Part shown: positions 24,808 to 35,157 of the stretch, piece by piece
Numbering within the stretch: the first letter of the stretch is position 1
How the letters are laid out: each line of letters begins with the position of its first letter
Assembly (NCBI RefSeq): GCF_025149465.1
Contig: NZ_CP102275.1
Location: 2,305,596-2,369,595, forward strand
Origin: Thomasclavelia spiroformis DSM 1552
GTDB lineage: Bacteria > Bacillota_I > Bacilli_A > Erysipelotrichales > Coprobacillaceae
DNA length: 64,000 bases
Direction of reading: 5' to 3'
Translations under genes and position numbers: made by a program
The notes under the pieces: model-generated
What the model was told of the DNA's origin: nothing
Database searches by the model: none
Seen by the model: the letters and a program-made list of their open reading frames with translations, nothing else

Positions 24808-26196
24808 TTATTTAGTAGAAAGATATTCATCCATTGCTTTAGCTGCTGATTTACCAGCTCCCATTGCAAGAATTACTGTTGCTGCTCCAGTAACAACGTC
24901 ACCACCAGCATATACTCCTTCTTTACTTGTTTTCATTGTTTCTTCATCTACAATAATTCCACCCCATTTTTGAGTATCTAAACCAGGAGTAGTTTGTCTA
25001 ATTAATGGGTTTGGACTTTGTCCAATTGAAACAATTACTGTACCTGTTTCAATAATAAAGTTTGAACCTTCTTTTGCGATTGGCCTTCTTCTACCACTTT
25101 CATCGGGTTCACAAAGTTCCATTTCAACACATTCCATAGATTTAACCCATCCATCTTCACCATTGATTTTTACAGGGTTAGTTAATAATTTAAAAATAAT
25201 TCCTTCTTCTTTAGCGTGATGTACTTCCTCAGCTCTAGCTGGTACCTCTTCTTCACCACGGCGATATACGATATAAACATTTTTCGCCCCTAAACGTTTA
25301 GCCGTTCTAGCAGCATCCATTGCTACATTCCCAGCACCAATTACACAAACTGTTTCAGTAATTTTAACAGGAGTTGGATGATTTGGAAATTCGTATCCCT
25401 TCATTAAATTTACTCTTGTTAAAAATTCATTTGCTGCATAAACACCATTTAAGTTTTCACCTGGAATATTTTGGAATCTTGGTAATCCTGCTCCACTTCC
25501 AATAAAAATCCCTTGATATCCTTGTTCTTGTAATTCATCAATTGTGACTGAACGTCCAACAACTACATTAGTTTCGAATTTAACGCCTAATGAAGCAACA
25601 CTATCAACTTCTTTTTGAACTAGTGATTTAGGTAAACGGAATTCTGGGATTCCATATGATAAAACTCCTCCTGTTTTATGAAGCGCTTCAAAAACAGTAA
25701 CATCATATCCTTTTTTTGCTAATTCACCAGCACAAGTAATTCCCGCTGGTCCTGAACCAATGATTGCAACTTTTTTTCCATTTGGTTCAATTTTTAATTC
25801 AGGAGTTTTACCATGAGCCATATGATAATCAGCAACAAATCTTTCTAAACGTCCAATTCCTACTGACTCACCTTTAATACCACGAACACATTTACCTTCA
25901 CATTGATTTTCTTGAGGACAAACACGTCCACAAATTGCCGGTAAAGCATTTTCACTTGTAATAATTTTATAAGCTTCTTCAAAATTACCAGCCGCTACTT
26001 CTTGAATAAATTCAGGAATTGGTACTCCTACTGGACAACCGCTTTTACATGGTTGATGTTTACAATTTAAACAACGAGTTGCTTCTTCCATTGCCATTTC
26101 TTTTGTATATCCTAAAGCAACTTCTTCAAAATTTTTATTTCTTACATCAGGTTCTTGTTCAGGCATAACAACCTTTTTTAATGACATATTAGGCAT
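24808..26196 (-). CDS. nfnB: NfnB, large subunit of NADH-dependent ferredoxin:NADP+ oxidoreductase (GltA-like)
   Basis: 462 residues, homologous to the glutamate synthase small subunit. Cysteines 42/45/50/54 and 89/93/99/103 bind two [4Fe-4S] clusters; FAD and NAD(P)H dinucleotide motifs are IIGSGPAGITCAGEL (about 146) and VIGAGNVAMDAART. Next to an NfnA-type flavoprotein it most likely forms NfnAB, which bifurcates electrons from NADPH to ferredoxin and NAD+ or runs the reverse. Annotation pipelines often call it glutamate synthase; no large glutamate synthase subunit is nearby. It overlaps nfnA by 1 bp. Confidence 0.88.
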   Translation of the reverse strand: MPNMSLKKVVMPEQEPDVRNKNFEEVALGYTKEMAMEEATRCLNCKHQPCKSGCPVGVPIPEFIQEVAAGNFEEAYKIITSENALPAICGRVCPQENQCEGKCVRGIKGESVGIGRLERFVADYHMAHGKTPELKIEPNGKKVAIIGSGPAGITCAGELAKKGYDVTVFEALHKTGGVLSYGIPEFRLPKSLVQKEVDSVASLGVKFETNVVVGRSVTIDELQEQGYQGIFIGSGAGLPRFQNIPGENLNGVYAANEFLTRVNLMKGYEFPNHPTPVKITETVCVIGAGNVAMDAARTAKRLGAKNVYIVYRRGEEEVPARAEEVHHAKEEGIIFKLLTNPVKINGEDGWVKSMECVEMELCEPDESGRRRPIAKEGSNFIIETGTVIVSIGQSPNPLIRQTTPGLDTQKWGGIIVDEETMKTSKEGVYAGGDVVTGAATVILAMGAGKSAAKAMDEYLSTK

Positions 26197-27044
26197 TATC
26201 TTGTACCTCCCATTAAATTACAAATACGATTAGCATTTTCACTAACTGTATGTTCTTCTTCTTTAAACATTCTTTGACGCATCATCAATTCATCAAAATC
26301 AACTTGTAATCCATCAAAATCAGGACCATCTACACAAGCAAATTTAATTTTACCATCTACACTAACACGACAGCACCCACACATACCTGTACCATCAATC
26401 ATAATTGGGTTTAAAGATACTGATGTTTTAATTTTTTTTGGTTTAGTAACATTAACAACTGCTTTCATCATTGGTACTGGACCAATTGCAATTACTTCAT
26501 CAATACTTTCACCTTTTTCAATTAAATCGCTTAATACTGTAGTAACGAACCCTTTTGTCCCTAAAGAACCATCATCCGTAGCAATATATACATTTTTACA
26601 GAATTTTTTGAATTCATCTGCTAATAAAACATATTGTGCTTCTCGCCCACCAATAATAACATCAACTTCAACACCACGATTTGCTAATTCACGAAGTTGT
26701 GGATATAATGGAGCACTTCCTACACCACCTGCTACACCTATAACATGTTTTACATCATGGAATTTTGTTGGAACACCTAATGGTCCTACAAAATCAGTTA
26801 ATTCATCACCTTCATTCAACTTAGATAACTCACGAGTAGAATATCCTACAATTTGATAAATAATTGTAATTGTTTCTTTTTCACGGTCATAATCAGCAAT
26901 TGTTAGTGGGATTCTTTCGCCATCTTCACCAACACGTAAAATAATGAATTGACCGGGTTCACATTTTTTTGCAACATATGGTGCATAGATTTCCATTAGT
27001 TCTACTGCATCATTTAGTACTTCTTTTCTTAAAATTTTGTACAT
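26196..27044 (-). CDS. nfnA: NfnA, ferredoxin-NADP+ reductase subunit alpha (PyrK-like)
   Basis: 282 residues: FAD-binding barrel with ERIPLTIADYD, the NAD-binding half with GVAGGVGSAPLYPQ, and a C-terminal [2Fe-2S] site with Cys 222, 224, 225 and 237 (GTGMCGCCRVSVDG and KFACVDGPDFDG). The family also includes PyrK and sulfide dehydrogenase beta, but the gltA-like partner indicates NfnA. A good promoter lies 30 bp before the ATG. Confidence 0.88.
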   Translation of the reverse strand: MYKILRKEVLNDAVELMEIYAPYVAKKCEPGQFIILRVGEDGERIPLTIADYDREKETITIIYQIVGYSTRELSKLNEGDELTDFVGPLGVPTKFHDVKHVIGVAGGVGSAPLYPQLRELANRGVEVDVIIGGREAQYVLLADEFKKFCKNVYIATDDGSLGTKGFVTTVLSDLIEKGESIDEVIAIGPVPMMKAVVNVTKPKKIKTSVSLNPIMIDGTGMCGCCRVSVDGKIKFACVDGPDFDGLQVDFDELMMRQRMFKEEEHTVSENANRICNLMGGTR

Positions 27045-27073
27045 AACTTATCCCCCTTTTATAATACTTATTT

Positions 27074-27102
27074 ATTTTATCTTGCTTAACAAAAAATTAC
27101 AA
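27074..27102 (-). promoter_or_regulatory. Promoter of nfnAB
   Basis: Minus strand TTGTAA (27102-27097), 17-bp spacer, TAAAAT (27079-27074). Confidence 0.65.
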
Positions 27103-27117
27103 CGATAATTAAACATT

Positions 27118-27134
27118 TTGTATACAATATTGTA
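27118..27134. promoter_or_regulatory. Overlapping palindromes between divergent nfnA and the LytTR gene
   Basis: TTGTATACAA (27118-27127) and TACAATATTGTA (27123-27134) are both self-complementary and share five bases. They lie 15 bp upstream of the nfn -35 and 5 bp upstream of the LytTR -35, so one protein could control both promoters. No known box is matched. Confidence 0.45.
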
Positions 27135-27139
27135 TTTTA

Positions 27140-27169
27140 TAGACAAACTTTATCGTATTTTTGTATAAT
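27140..27169 (+). promoter_or_regulatory. Promoter of the LytTR gene
   Basis: TAGACA (27140-27145), 18-bp spacer, TATAAT (27164-27169). Confidence 0.65.
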
Positions 27170-27193
27170 ATTTTTTAAGTTAGGAGGGGTACT

Positions 27194-27883
27194 TTGTATA
27201 AAGTTGCAGTTATCAATCATAATGATGAAATTTATTGTATTATCAATGATACTTTTAAAAACTACGGTATTGAAACTGATATAACATGCTTCAATGATTT
27301 TATGAATATTAAAATGATTTTTGATTTTTTATTTATTAATGTTGATATATCTAATTTAAATAATATTCAATTTATCAAAAAATATCTATCTATTCATAAT
27401 AATACTTTAGTAGTTATTATCGATGATAATTATGATTCATTATTTAATTATGGTAATCTCCATTTTTTTGATTTTGTAAAAAAAGATAGTCTATACTTAG
27501 GACTGACTAATTCAATAAAACATATTGTTAGTAAAATTAACGAACAACAACATTTTATTACTATTAATAACAAAAGTGGTATAATTAATATTGCTTGTAA
27601 TGAAATTATTTTTTGTAAAAGTCAAGGACATACTTGTTTTATTTATACAGATAGTGATACTTATCAAACAACTAAATATAAATTATCTATGCTGGAACAG
27701 TTTATTAATTCTTGTGATTTTTATATGATTAATCGTTCTTGTTTAATTAATTGGAATTATGTTTATAAGATAGATGATAAAAATATTGTTTTAAAAAACA
27801 AAACTATTCTTAAAATAAGTAAAAATAGATATAAAAATGTCTTACTAGCTTATCAAAAATATATCAAAAGAAATCTAATTTAG
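27194..27883 (+). CDS. LytTR-domain regulator with degenerate receiver
   Basis: 229 residues starting at TTG, placed 6 bp after AGGAGG. Residues 1-110 look like a receiver: VAVINHND replaces the usual acidic pair, an Asp is kept in DFLFINVDISN and a Lys in DFVKKDS. Residues 120-229 form a LytTR DNA-binding domain (IIFCKSQGHTCFIYTDSD, YMINRSCLINWNYVYKI, LKISKNRYKNV). No kinase is nearby. It is followed at 10 bp by a HAD gene. Its partner signal and targets are unknown. Confidence 0.88.
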   Translation: MYKVAVINHNDEIYCIINDTFKNYGIETDITCFNDFMNIKMIFDFLFINVDISNLNNIQFIKKYLSIHNNTLVVIIDDNYDSLFNYGNLHFFDFVKKDSLYLGLTNSIKHIVSKINEQQHFITINNKSGIINIACNEIIFCKSQGHTCFIYTDSDTYQTTKYKLSMLEQFINSCDFYMINRSCLINWNYVYKIDDKNIVLKNKTILKISKNRYKNVLLAYQKYIKRNLI

Positions 27884-27893
27884 GAGGTAAATT

Positions 27894-28682
27894 ATGTCTG
27901 ATAAAAACATTCTATTTTTTGATATTGATGGTACTTTATTATCACATACTACCCATTCTATTCCTGAAAGTGCTATCATAGCAATAAAAAAAGCTAAAGA
28001 GAAAGGCCATCTTATTTTTATAAATACTGGTAGACCTTTTTCATTGATTGATGAGTGTATCAAAGCATTAAAACCTGATGGATATGTTTGTGGATGTGGA
28101 ACATATATTAGATATCATGATGAAGTTTTATTTTCTTATTCAATCCCATTAAAAAGATGTTTAGAAATAAAAGATTTAATTAGAAAAACAAATGTTGATG
28201 GAGCATTAGAAAGTAAAAACACTATTTATTTTGATAATAATATTCGAAATCCATTTTTAGATAGCCTTAAACAACGTTATATTACTAATAATTTTACAAT
28301 GTCAAACTTTGATGATCCAATGTTATCTTTTGATAAGTTTTGTATCTGGTTTGATGAATTAAGTGACATAACTTATTTTAAAAAAGCAATAGAAAATGAT
28401 TTTGATTATATTAGTAGAGCAAAGGATTTTGGAGAAATCGTCCCAAAAGGTTACTCTAAAGCTACAGGTATTCAATTTTTATTAAATTATTTTGATATAG
28501 ATATTAATAATACTTATGCTTTTGGTGATAGTTTTAATGACGAGGCAATGCTTTCATTTGTAAAAAATGCAATTGTAATGAAAAATAGTGATCCAGAATT
28601 ATATAAACTTGCTAGTTTTGTTACTAAAGATATTGATGATAATGGTATTTATTATGCAATGAAACATTTTAATTTAATTTAA
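27894..28682 (+). CDS. HAD-IIB family hydrolase
   Basis: 262 residues with motif I FFDIDGTLLSH, motif II INTGRPF, the late motif AFGDSFNDEAML and a C2 cap. It resembles Cof-like sugar phosphatases but is not especially close to the two copies at 3.2-4.9 kb. AGGAGG precedes the ATG. It lies 10 bp behind the LytTR gene, so it is probably co-transcribed. Confidence 0.9.
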   Translation: MSDKNILFFDIDGTLLSHTTHSIPESAIIAIKKAKEKGHLIFINTGRPFSLIDECIKALKPDGYVCGCGTYIRYHDEVLFSYSIPLKRCLEIKDLIRKTNVDGALESKNTIYFDNNIRNPFLDSLKQRYITNNFTMSNFDDPMLSFDKFCIWFDELSDITYFKKAIENDFDYISRAKDFGEIVPKGYSKATGIQFLLNYFDIDINNTYAFGDSFNDEAMLSFVKNAIVMKNSDPELYKLASFVTKDIDDNGIYYAMKHFNLI

Positions 28683-28689
28683 ACATAAA

Positions 28690-29880
<1,191 letters not shown>

Positions 29881-29881
29881 G

Positions 29882-30907
29882 ATGAAGTTAAGTGAATTTG
29901 ATTTTGAATTACCTGAAGAATTAATTGCTCAAACACCATTAGATAAGCGTGATACATCGAGATTAATGGTATTAAATCGAGAAAATCAAACAATTGAGCA
30001 TAAGCATTTTTATGATATTATTAATTATTTAAAACCTGGTGATGTTTTAGTTAGAAATAATACTAAAGTTATTCCAGCACGTTTATTTGGAGTTAAAGAA
30101 GAAACAAATGGTCATGTTGAAGTTTTATTATTAAAAGATCAAGGCAATGATGTTTGGGAATGTTTGGTTGGAAATGCAAGAATCGTAAAACTTGATACAA
30201 TCATTACTTTTGGCGACGGTTTATTAAAAGCTAAATGTCTTGAAATAAAAGATGAAGGTATTAGAGTTTTTAAAATGATTTATGATGGAATTTTTTATGA
30301 AATCTTAGATCAATTAGGAACAATGCCTTTACCTCCTTATATCAAAGAAAAATTAAATGATCAAAGTCGTTATCAAACCGTCTATGCCAAAATAGAAGGT
30401 AGTGCTGCTGCACCAACTGCTGGATTACATTTTACAGATGATATTATTAGAAAAATAAAAGCTAAGGGAATTGAAATACTAGATATTACTCTACATGTTG
30501 GTTTAGGGACATTTAGACCGGTAAAAGTTGATAATGTACTAGAGCATCATATGCATAGTGAATATTATATGATTGAACCAGAAGTAGCTGATAAATTAAA
30601 CCAAGCTAAAGCAAATGGTCAAAGAATCATTGCTGTAGGTACTACTTCTACTAGAACTTTAGAAGCTAATATGCAAAAATATGGTAAATTTACAGCAACT
30701 CATGAAAACACTGATATCTTTATTTATCCTGGTTATCAATATCAAGCAATTGATTGCTTAATTACAAATTTTCATTTACCAAAATCAACTTTATTAATGT
30801 TAATTAGTGCTTTTGCTACAAAAGAATTTATTTTCAAAGCTTATCATGAAGCTATTGAAAATAAATATCGTTTCTTTAGTTTTGGTGATAGTATGTTTAT
30901 AATGTAG
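29882..30907 (+). CDS. queA: S-adenosylmethionine:tRNA ribosyltransferase-isomerase
   Basis: 341 residues from the ATG at 29882, one base after the tgt stop; earlier in-frame starts lie within tgt. QueA builds epoxyqueuosine from preQ1-tRNA using SAM ribose. Family motifs: [56 protein letters not shown] and [11 protein letters not shown] terminator overlaps its stop codon. Confidence 0.96.
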   Translation: MKLSEFDFELPEELIAQTPLDKRDTSRLMVLNRENQTIEHKHFYDIINYLKPGDVLVRNNTKVIPARLFGVKEETNGHVEVLLLKDQGNDVWECLVGNARIVKLDTIITFGDGLLKAKCLEIKDEGIRVFKMIYDGIFYEILDQLGTMPLPPYIKEKLNDQSRYQTVYAKIEGSAAAPTAGLHFTDDIIRKIKAKGIEILDITLHVGLGTFRPVKVDNVLEHHMHSEYYMIEPEVADKLNQAKANGQRIIAVGTTSTRTLEANMQKYGKFTATHENTDIFIYPGYQYQAIDCLITNFHLPKSTLLMLISAFATKEFIFKAYHEAIENKYRFFSFGDSMFIM

Positions 30908-30928
30908 ATTTAAAATCTACATTTTTTT
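30901..30928 (+). terminator. Terminator after queA
   Basis: AATGTAGATT (30901-30910) pairs with AATCTACATT (30914-30923), then a T run. The 3-nt loop is tight, so the top pair or two may be open. Confidence 0.78.
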
Positions 30929-30944
30929 ATTTTTATGATATAAT
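30916..30944 (+). promoter_or_regulatory. Promoter of queH with no room for a leader
   Basis: TCTACA (30916-30921), 17-bp spacer, TATAAT (30939-30944). The expected +1 falls on or next to the A of the queH ATG at 30951, and the -35 lies in the queA terminator. Confidence 0.55.
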
Positions 30945-30950
30945 CATTAT

Positions 30951-31583
30951 ATGAAAATAAATTATGATATAAAATTAAAAGAAGAATTAGAAAAAATTGG
31001 TGATAGTAAACCAAGTCTATTACTACATGTCTGTTGTGGTCCTTGTAGTGGTAACGTAATTAGAGAAATAGCAGATAAATTTAAAATAACTATTTATTAC
31101 TCTAACTCCAATATTTATCCTCGTGAAGAATACAATCGTCGTTTTGAAGAATTAAAAACTTTTTTAAGTAGTTTCAATAAAGATTATAATCAAAGCATTA
31201 ATGTGATTGAAGATCCATATTCACCTAAAAATTATCTTGAAAAAATTTCAGTATACAAAGATGAACCAGAGGGAGGAAAAAGATGTTATCTTTGTTATCA
31301 AGAAAGAATGAGACAAGCTTATAATTATGCATTAAAAAATAATTTTGATTACTGGACAACTGTATTAAGTGTTTCACCACATAAAAATAGTCAATGGATC
31401 AATGAAATAGGCGCATCATTTGATCAACAATCTACTAAATTTTTATTTAGTGATTTTAAAAAAAATAATGGTTATTTAAAGTCTGTTCGTTTTGCAGATA
31501 AATATCACTTATATCGACAAAATTATTGTGGTTGTGTATATTCATATCAAGATATGCTTGAACGTAAAAAACATGAGGATTAA
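30951..31583 (+). CDS. queH: Epoxyqueuosine reductase QueH
   Basis: 210 residues of the QueH (DUF208) family, which reduces epoxyqueuosine to queuosine in place of QueG. Cysteine motifs: LLLHVCCGPCS (residues about 23-33), GGKRCYLCYQERM (about 103-115) and NYCGCVYS near the end; these bind an Fe-S cluster and iron. There is no ribosome site before the ATG and a TATAAT ends 6 bp upstream, so translation may be leaderless. No in-frame ATG occurs soon after, and the family begins here. Confidence 0.95.
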   Translation: MKINYDIKLKEELEKIGDSKPSLLLHVCCGPCSGNVIREIADKFKITIYYSNSNIYPREEYNRRFEELKTFLSSFNKDYNQSINVIEDPYSPKNYLEKISVYKDEPEGGKRCYLCYQERMRQAYNYALKNNFDYWTTVLSVSPHKNSQWINEIGASFDQQSTKFLFSDFKKNNGYLKSVRFADKYHLYRQNYCGCVYSYQDMLERKKHED

Positions 31584-31595
31584 CTCATGTTTTTT
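31566..31595. terminator. Bidirectional terminator between queH and the Rieske gene
   Basis: AAAAACATGAG pairs with CTCATGTTTTT across a 6-nt loop; T runs exist on both strands. Confidence 0.88.
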
Positions 31596-32955
31596 AATAT
31601 TTTTTTAGATTTCTTGTTGCTGGAATGCTTACTAAATTTCCATAACAATCAAAAATCGAGCCATGACATGGACAATTCCATGTATTATCTTTTTCATTAA
31701 ATTCAATTACACATTTTAAGTGTGGACAATATGGTGAAAAATAGAAATATCTATTTTGTTTATCTCTATATATTGCAATAAGATGCCCTTTATGATTAAT
31801 CACTTTACCTTGATTTTCTTTTAAATCAACTTCTTTACTTACTAATATTCGATTTTTAATCATTCCATGAAAATTATTCTTTACTAACTTAATAAAATCA
31901 TTTTTAGAATATAAATAACTTGCATAACTTGGATCATATAATGATGTATATCTATTATCATTATTCATTAACATATCATAGATTAATTTACTTGCTACAT
32001 GACTTAACGTCATTCCCCACTTGTTATATCCATAGGCAATATATTCATGTTGATTAATTTTTCCAATATATGGTATTTTACGTAATGGGATACTATCTTG
32101 ACCATACCAATATAGATCAGTATTAAAAACACCTCTATTTATTTCTAACATTGCATTATTATTTAATGGTCGCTTAGAATAATTAGTTGTTAGATCTAGA
32201 TGGCTATCATTTGAAGTTGATTTTTCTTGATAAATTATATGTTCTTTTTCTTGAAGCAATCTTAAAAAATAACCCTTTTGCAGATTTAAAGGATACCTAG
32301 TCATCCATATCACAATACTAGTTTTTACTTGACAACCATTTACATCTAGATAAATTTCATTATTTATTATTGTTTTTTTAGTTACTAATGAATGTTCATA
32401 AATATCAATATTATTACATTTTTCAAGTAATCCTTTAAGATATTTTAATGGATGAAAAATTGCTTGCTTATCTAACCCCATTGATATATTTTCATTATTA
32501 TTTACAATAACATCTAATTTCCATGATTTAAATAATTTAATTTGTTTTAAAATTTTCTCACAATTAACTTTATCACTTGCACTAATATAAGCAATATTTT
32601 CTTGAAAATCACAATCTATTTTATTCATTTCAATTATTTCTTTAATTTCATTTAATGACTCGTTATTAGAATCAAAATATTCTTTTGCCTTATCATTTCC
32701 ATATGCTTTACAAATATCAACACAAATTACATCATGCAAACACGTTACTTTACCCGTTGTATGACCTGTTGTTTTACTTGCTAATGTATCACTTTCAAGT
32801 AAAGCAACATTAAAATTACTATTGTTTAATCGATATGCTAATGTAATTCCACTCATCCCTCCACCAACAATTACAATATCATAAGTACAATCTTGTTTAA
32901 TTTTAGGATAGTGTGGTAAGGTAGTTGTTTTTTGCCAATATGATTCATTATTCAT
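31594..32955 (-). CDS. FAD-dependent oxidoreductase with C-terminal Rieske domain
   Basis: 453 residues. The N-terminal DAO-type FAD fold has DIVIVGGGMSGITLAYRL and KTTGHTTGKVT. The last 75 residues are a Rieske [2Fe-2S] domain with CPHLKC and CPCHGSIFD as ligand motifs. The start is the ATG at 32955; an in-frame TTG at 32988 lies inside the T run of the nadC terminator and is unlikely. Such DadA-Rieske proteins are common in Firmicutes; substrate unknown. The terminator between it and nadC suggests separate transcription, though it could receive read-through. Confidence 0.9.
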   Translation of the reverse strand: MNNESYWQKTTTLPHYPKIKQDCTYDIVIVGGGMSGITLAYRLNNSNFNVALLESDTLASKTTGHTTGKVTCLHDVICVDICKAYGNDKAKEYFDSNNESLNEIKEIIEMNKIDCDFQENIAYISASDKVNCEKILKQIKLFKSWKLDVIVNNNENISMGLDKQAIFHPLKYLKGLLEKCNNIDIYEHSLVTKKTIINNEIYLDVNGCQVKTSIVIWMTRYPLNLQKGYFLRLLQEKEHIIYQEKSTSNDSHLDLTTNYSKRPLNNNAMLEINRGVFNTDLYWYGQDSIPLRKIPYIGKINQHEYIAYGYNKWGMTLSHVASKLIYDMLMNNDNRYTSLYDPSYASYLYSKNDFIKLVKNNFHGMIKNRILVSKEVDLKENQGKVINHKGHLIAIYRDKQNRYFYFSPYCPHLKCVIEFNEKDNTWNCPCHGSIFDCYGNLVSIPATRNLKKY

Positions 32956-32984
32956 CCTATCACCACATAAATTATGACCAAAAA

Positions 32985-33012
32985 ACAAAAAAAGATACCA
33001 AAACAGGTATCT
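32985..33012 (-). terminator. Terminator of nadABC
   Basis: Minus strand AGATACC (33012-33006), loop of 6, GGTATCT (32999-32993), then TTTTTTG. It overlaps the nadC stop codon. Confidence 0.85.
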
Positions 33013-33865
33013 AATCTGGTCTTAAATTTTTCATTGAAAAATCAAGAATTGGTGCACTATAAGTAATTGCCCCAGAAGAAACGAAATCCACTCCAATTCC
33101 AGCAATTTCTAAAAGTCTTTCTTTAGTAACATTACCAGAACATTCACTTTGAGCCTGATTTCCAATTAAAGCAACTGCTTGTTTCATCATATCATTATTC
33201 ATATTATCTAACATAATAATATCAGCTTTTGCTTGCAATGCTTCTTTTACTTGATCTAATGACTCTACTTCTACTTCAATTTTTCGTACAAATGGAGCAT
33301 AATCACGAGCCATTTCAACTGCTTTAGTAATGCTACCAGCTGCACCAATATGATTATCTTTAATTAAAATACCATCAGATAAATTATAACGATGATTTGT
33401 TCCACCACCTACTTTAACTGCATATTTTTCAAAAATACGGTTATTTGGTGTTGTTTTACGAGTATCTAATAATTTAGTTTTTGTTCCTTTTAAAATTTCT
33501 ACTGATTCATGAGTATATGTTGCAATTCCACTCATTCTTTGAAGATAATTTAAAGCTACTCTTTCACCAGATAATAAAACTCTAATATCTCCTCTTACTT
33601 CTCCTATATGATCACCTTTTTTTATTATATCACCATCGCGATATTTAGTAAAAAATTGGCAATCATTATCCAATAATTTAAATGTTCTTTCAAAAACTTC
33701 TAAACCACAAATTATCCCATCTTGTTTACAAATTAAGTCAACACGTCCTAATTTTTTTTCTGGCATAATCGCATTAGTTGTAACATCTTCACTAGTTATA
33801 TCTTCTTTTAAAGCATTTAAAATATAATCATCAATATTAACCTTAAGATTTACACCATTTATCAT
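33011..33865 (-). CDS. nadC: Nicotinate-nucleotide pyrophosphorylase (carboxylating)
   Basis: 284 residues. NadC makes nicotinate mononucleotide from quinolinate and PRPP. Motifs: LNALKEDITSEDVTTNAI at the start, LNYLQRMSGIATYTHE, TRKTTPNNRIFEKYAVKVGGGTNHR (only partly cited here), ILIKDNHI and EVEVESLDQVKEAL. I chose the ATG at 33865, with GGTGA 6 bp upstream; two earlier starts (33895, 33877) lie deeper in nadB. It overlaps nadB by 23 bp. Confidence 0.95.
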   Translation of the reverse strand: MINGVNLKVNIDDYILNALKEDITSEDVTTNAIMPEKKLGRVDLICKQDGIICGLEVFERTFKLLDNDCQFFTKYRDGDIIKKGDHIGEVRGDIRVLLSGERVALNYLQRMSGIATYTHESVEILKGTKTKLLDTRKTTPNNRIFEKYAVKVGGGTNHRYNLSDGILIKDNHIGAAGSITKAVEMARDYAPFVRKIEVEVESLDQVKEALQAKADIIMLDNMNNDMMKQAVALIGNQAQSECSGNVTKERLLEIAGIGVDFVSSGAITYSAPILDFSMKNLRPD

Positions 33866-35144
33866 AGAATTCACCATCTTTTCTTTTAATTTCATTCATA
33901 ATAAGATTTCGATTTTCTTTCATCAAACGATCTCTATCATATTTACTAACATCTACATACTTTGGATCAAAATCAATATTTTCAATTTCATCTTTAATCA
34001 CTCTTGCGGCTCTTTTAGCAAAAACTAGACTTTCTAATAATGAATTACTTGCTAAACGATTAGCTCCATGAACTCCATTACACGCTGTTTCACCAACAGC
34101 ATATAAGTTTTTCATCGACGTTTTACCAAAAGTATCACTTTTAATTCCACCCATTAAATAATGTTGAGCAGGAACAACCGGAATTGGTTCTTTATACATA
34201 TCATAACTTTCTTTTAAACATCGATCATAAATATGTGGAAATCTTGTTTGAATTTGTTGATGATCCATATGCATTACTGATAAATAAACATACGGCATAT
34301 TATACTTATCCATCTCATTTTTTATTGCATTACTAACAATGTCTCGTGGTAATAATTCATTGACAAAACGTTCCATTTTACAATTCAATAAATAAGCACC
34401 TTCACCACGAACAGATTCACTTATCAAAAAACTTCTTCCTGGTTTTGTAGTATATAATGTCGTTGGATGAATTTGAATATAGTTGATATTTTCTAACTGA
34501 ATATTATTTCTTAATGCAATAGCAAAGCTATCTCCTGTAATATGTCTAAAATTTGTAGAATGTTTAAATAATCCACCGATTCCTCCAGTAGCCAAAATTA
34601 CAACTTTAGCATTAATTTGAACAATATCACTGTTATTTTCCATAATAATTCCACTTACTTTATTATTTTCACTAATAATATCCAACATTGTAGCATCTTC
34701 AATAACAGTAATATTATTACGTAACTTTACTTGTCGAATCAATTTAGATGTGATTTCTTTACCTGTTACATCTTGATGATGTAAAATTCTAAATTCTGAA
34801 TGTGCTCCTTCACGAGTATAAGCTAAATTCCCTTCACTATCACGATCAAATTTAACGCCATAATCCATTAAATCTTTCATTATTTGAGGTGATTGTTGTA
34901 TCATTATCCTTACTGATTCGGGATTGTTTTCATTTCTACCCGCTTTTAGAGTATCTTGATAAAATGCATCAAAATCATCAGCACTTTTTAAAGTACAGAT
35001 ACCTCCTTGAGCTAAATAAGAATCACTATTTTCCATCTTATCTTTAGTAATCATTAATACATTTAAATTAACCGGTAAACATAAACCTGCAAATAACCCA
35101 GCAGCTCCAGTTCCAACTATAATTACATCAAAATTATTATCCAT
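33843..35144 (-). CDS. nadB: L-aspartate oxidase
   Basis: 433 residues. NadB oxidises aspartate to iminoaspartate with FAD; in an anaerobe fumarate would be the acceptor. Motifs: DVIIVGTGAAGLFAG, YLAQGGICTLKSADD, EGAHSEFRILHHQD, ATGGIGGLFKHSTN and NGVHGANRLASNSLLES. It is about 100 residues shorter than the E. coli enzyme and lacks most of the C-terminal helical domain, as in many clostridial forms. AAGGTG precedes the ATG. Confidence 0.95.
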   Translation of the reverse strand: MDNNFDVIIVGTGAAGLFAGLCLPVNLNVLMITKDKMENSDSYLAQGGICTLKSADDFDAFYQDTLKAGRNENNPESVRIMIQQSPQIMKDLMDYGVKFDRDSEGNLAYTREGAHSEFRILHHQDVTGKEITSKLIRQVKLRNNITVIEDATMLDIISENNKVSGIIMENNSDIVQINAKVVILATGGIGGLFKHSTNFRHITGDSFAIALRNNIQLENINYIQIHPTTLYTTKPGRSFLISESVRGEGAYLLNCKMERFVNELLPRDIVSNAIKNEMDKYNMPYVYLSVMHMDHQQIQTRFPHIYDRCLKESYDMYKEPIPVVPAQHYLMGGIKSDTFGKTSMKNLYAVGETACNGVHGANRLASNSLLESLVFAKRAARVIKDEIENIDFDPKYVDVSKYDRDRLMKENRNLIMNEIKRKDGEFYDKWCKS

Positions 35145-35157
35145 TTTTCACACCTTC

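Noticed and set aside
24808-26196. Glutamate synthase small subunit
   Set aside because: The homology is real, but no large subunit is near and the adjacent PyrK-like flavoprotein makes NfnB more likely.
32955-32988. TTG at 32988 as start of the Rieske protein
   Set aside because: It falls in the T run of the nadC terminator and has no ribosome site; the ATG at 32955 is better.
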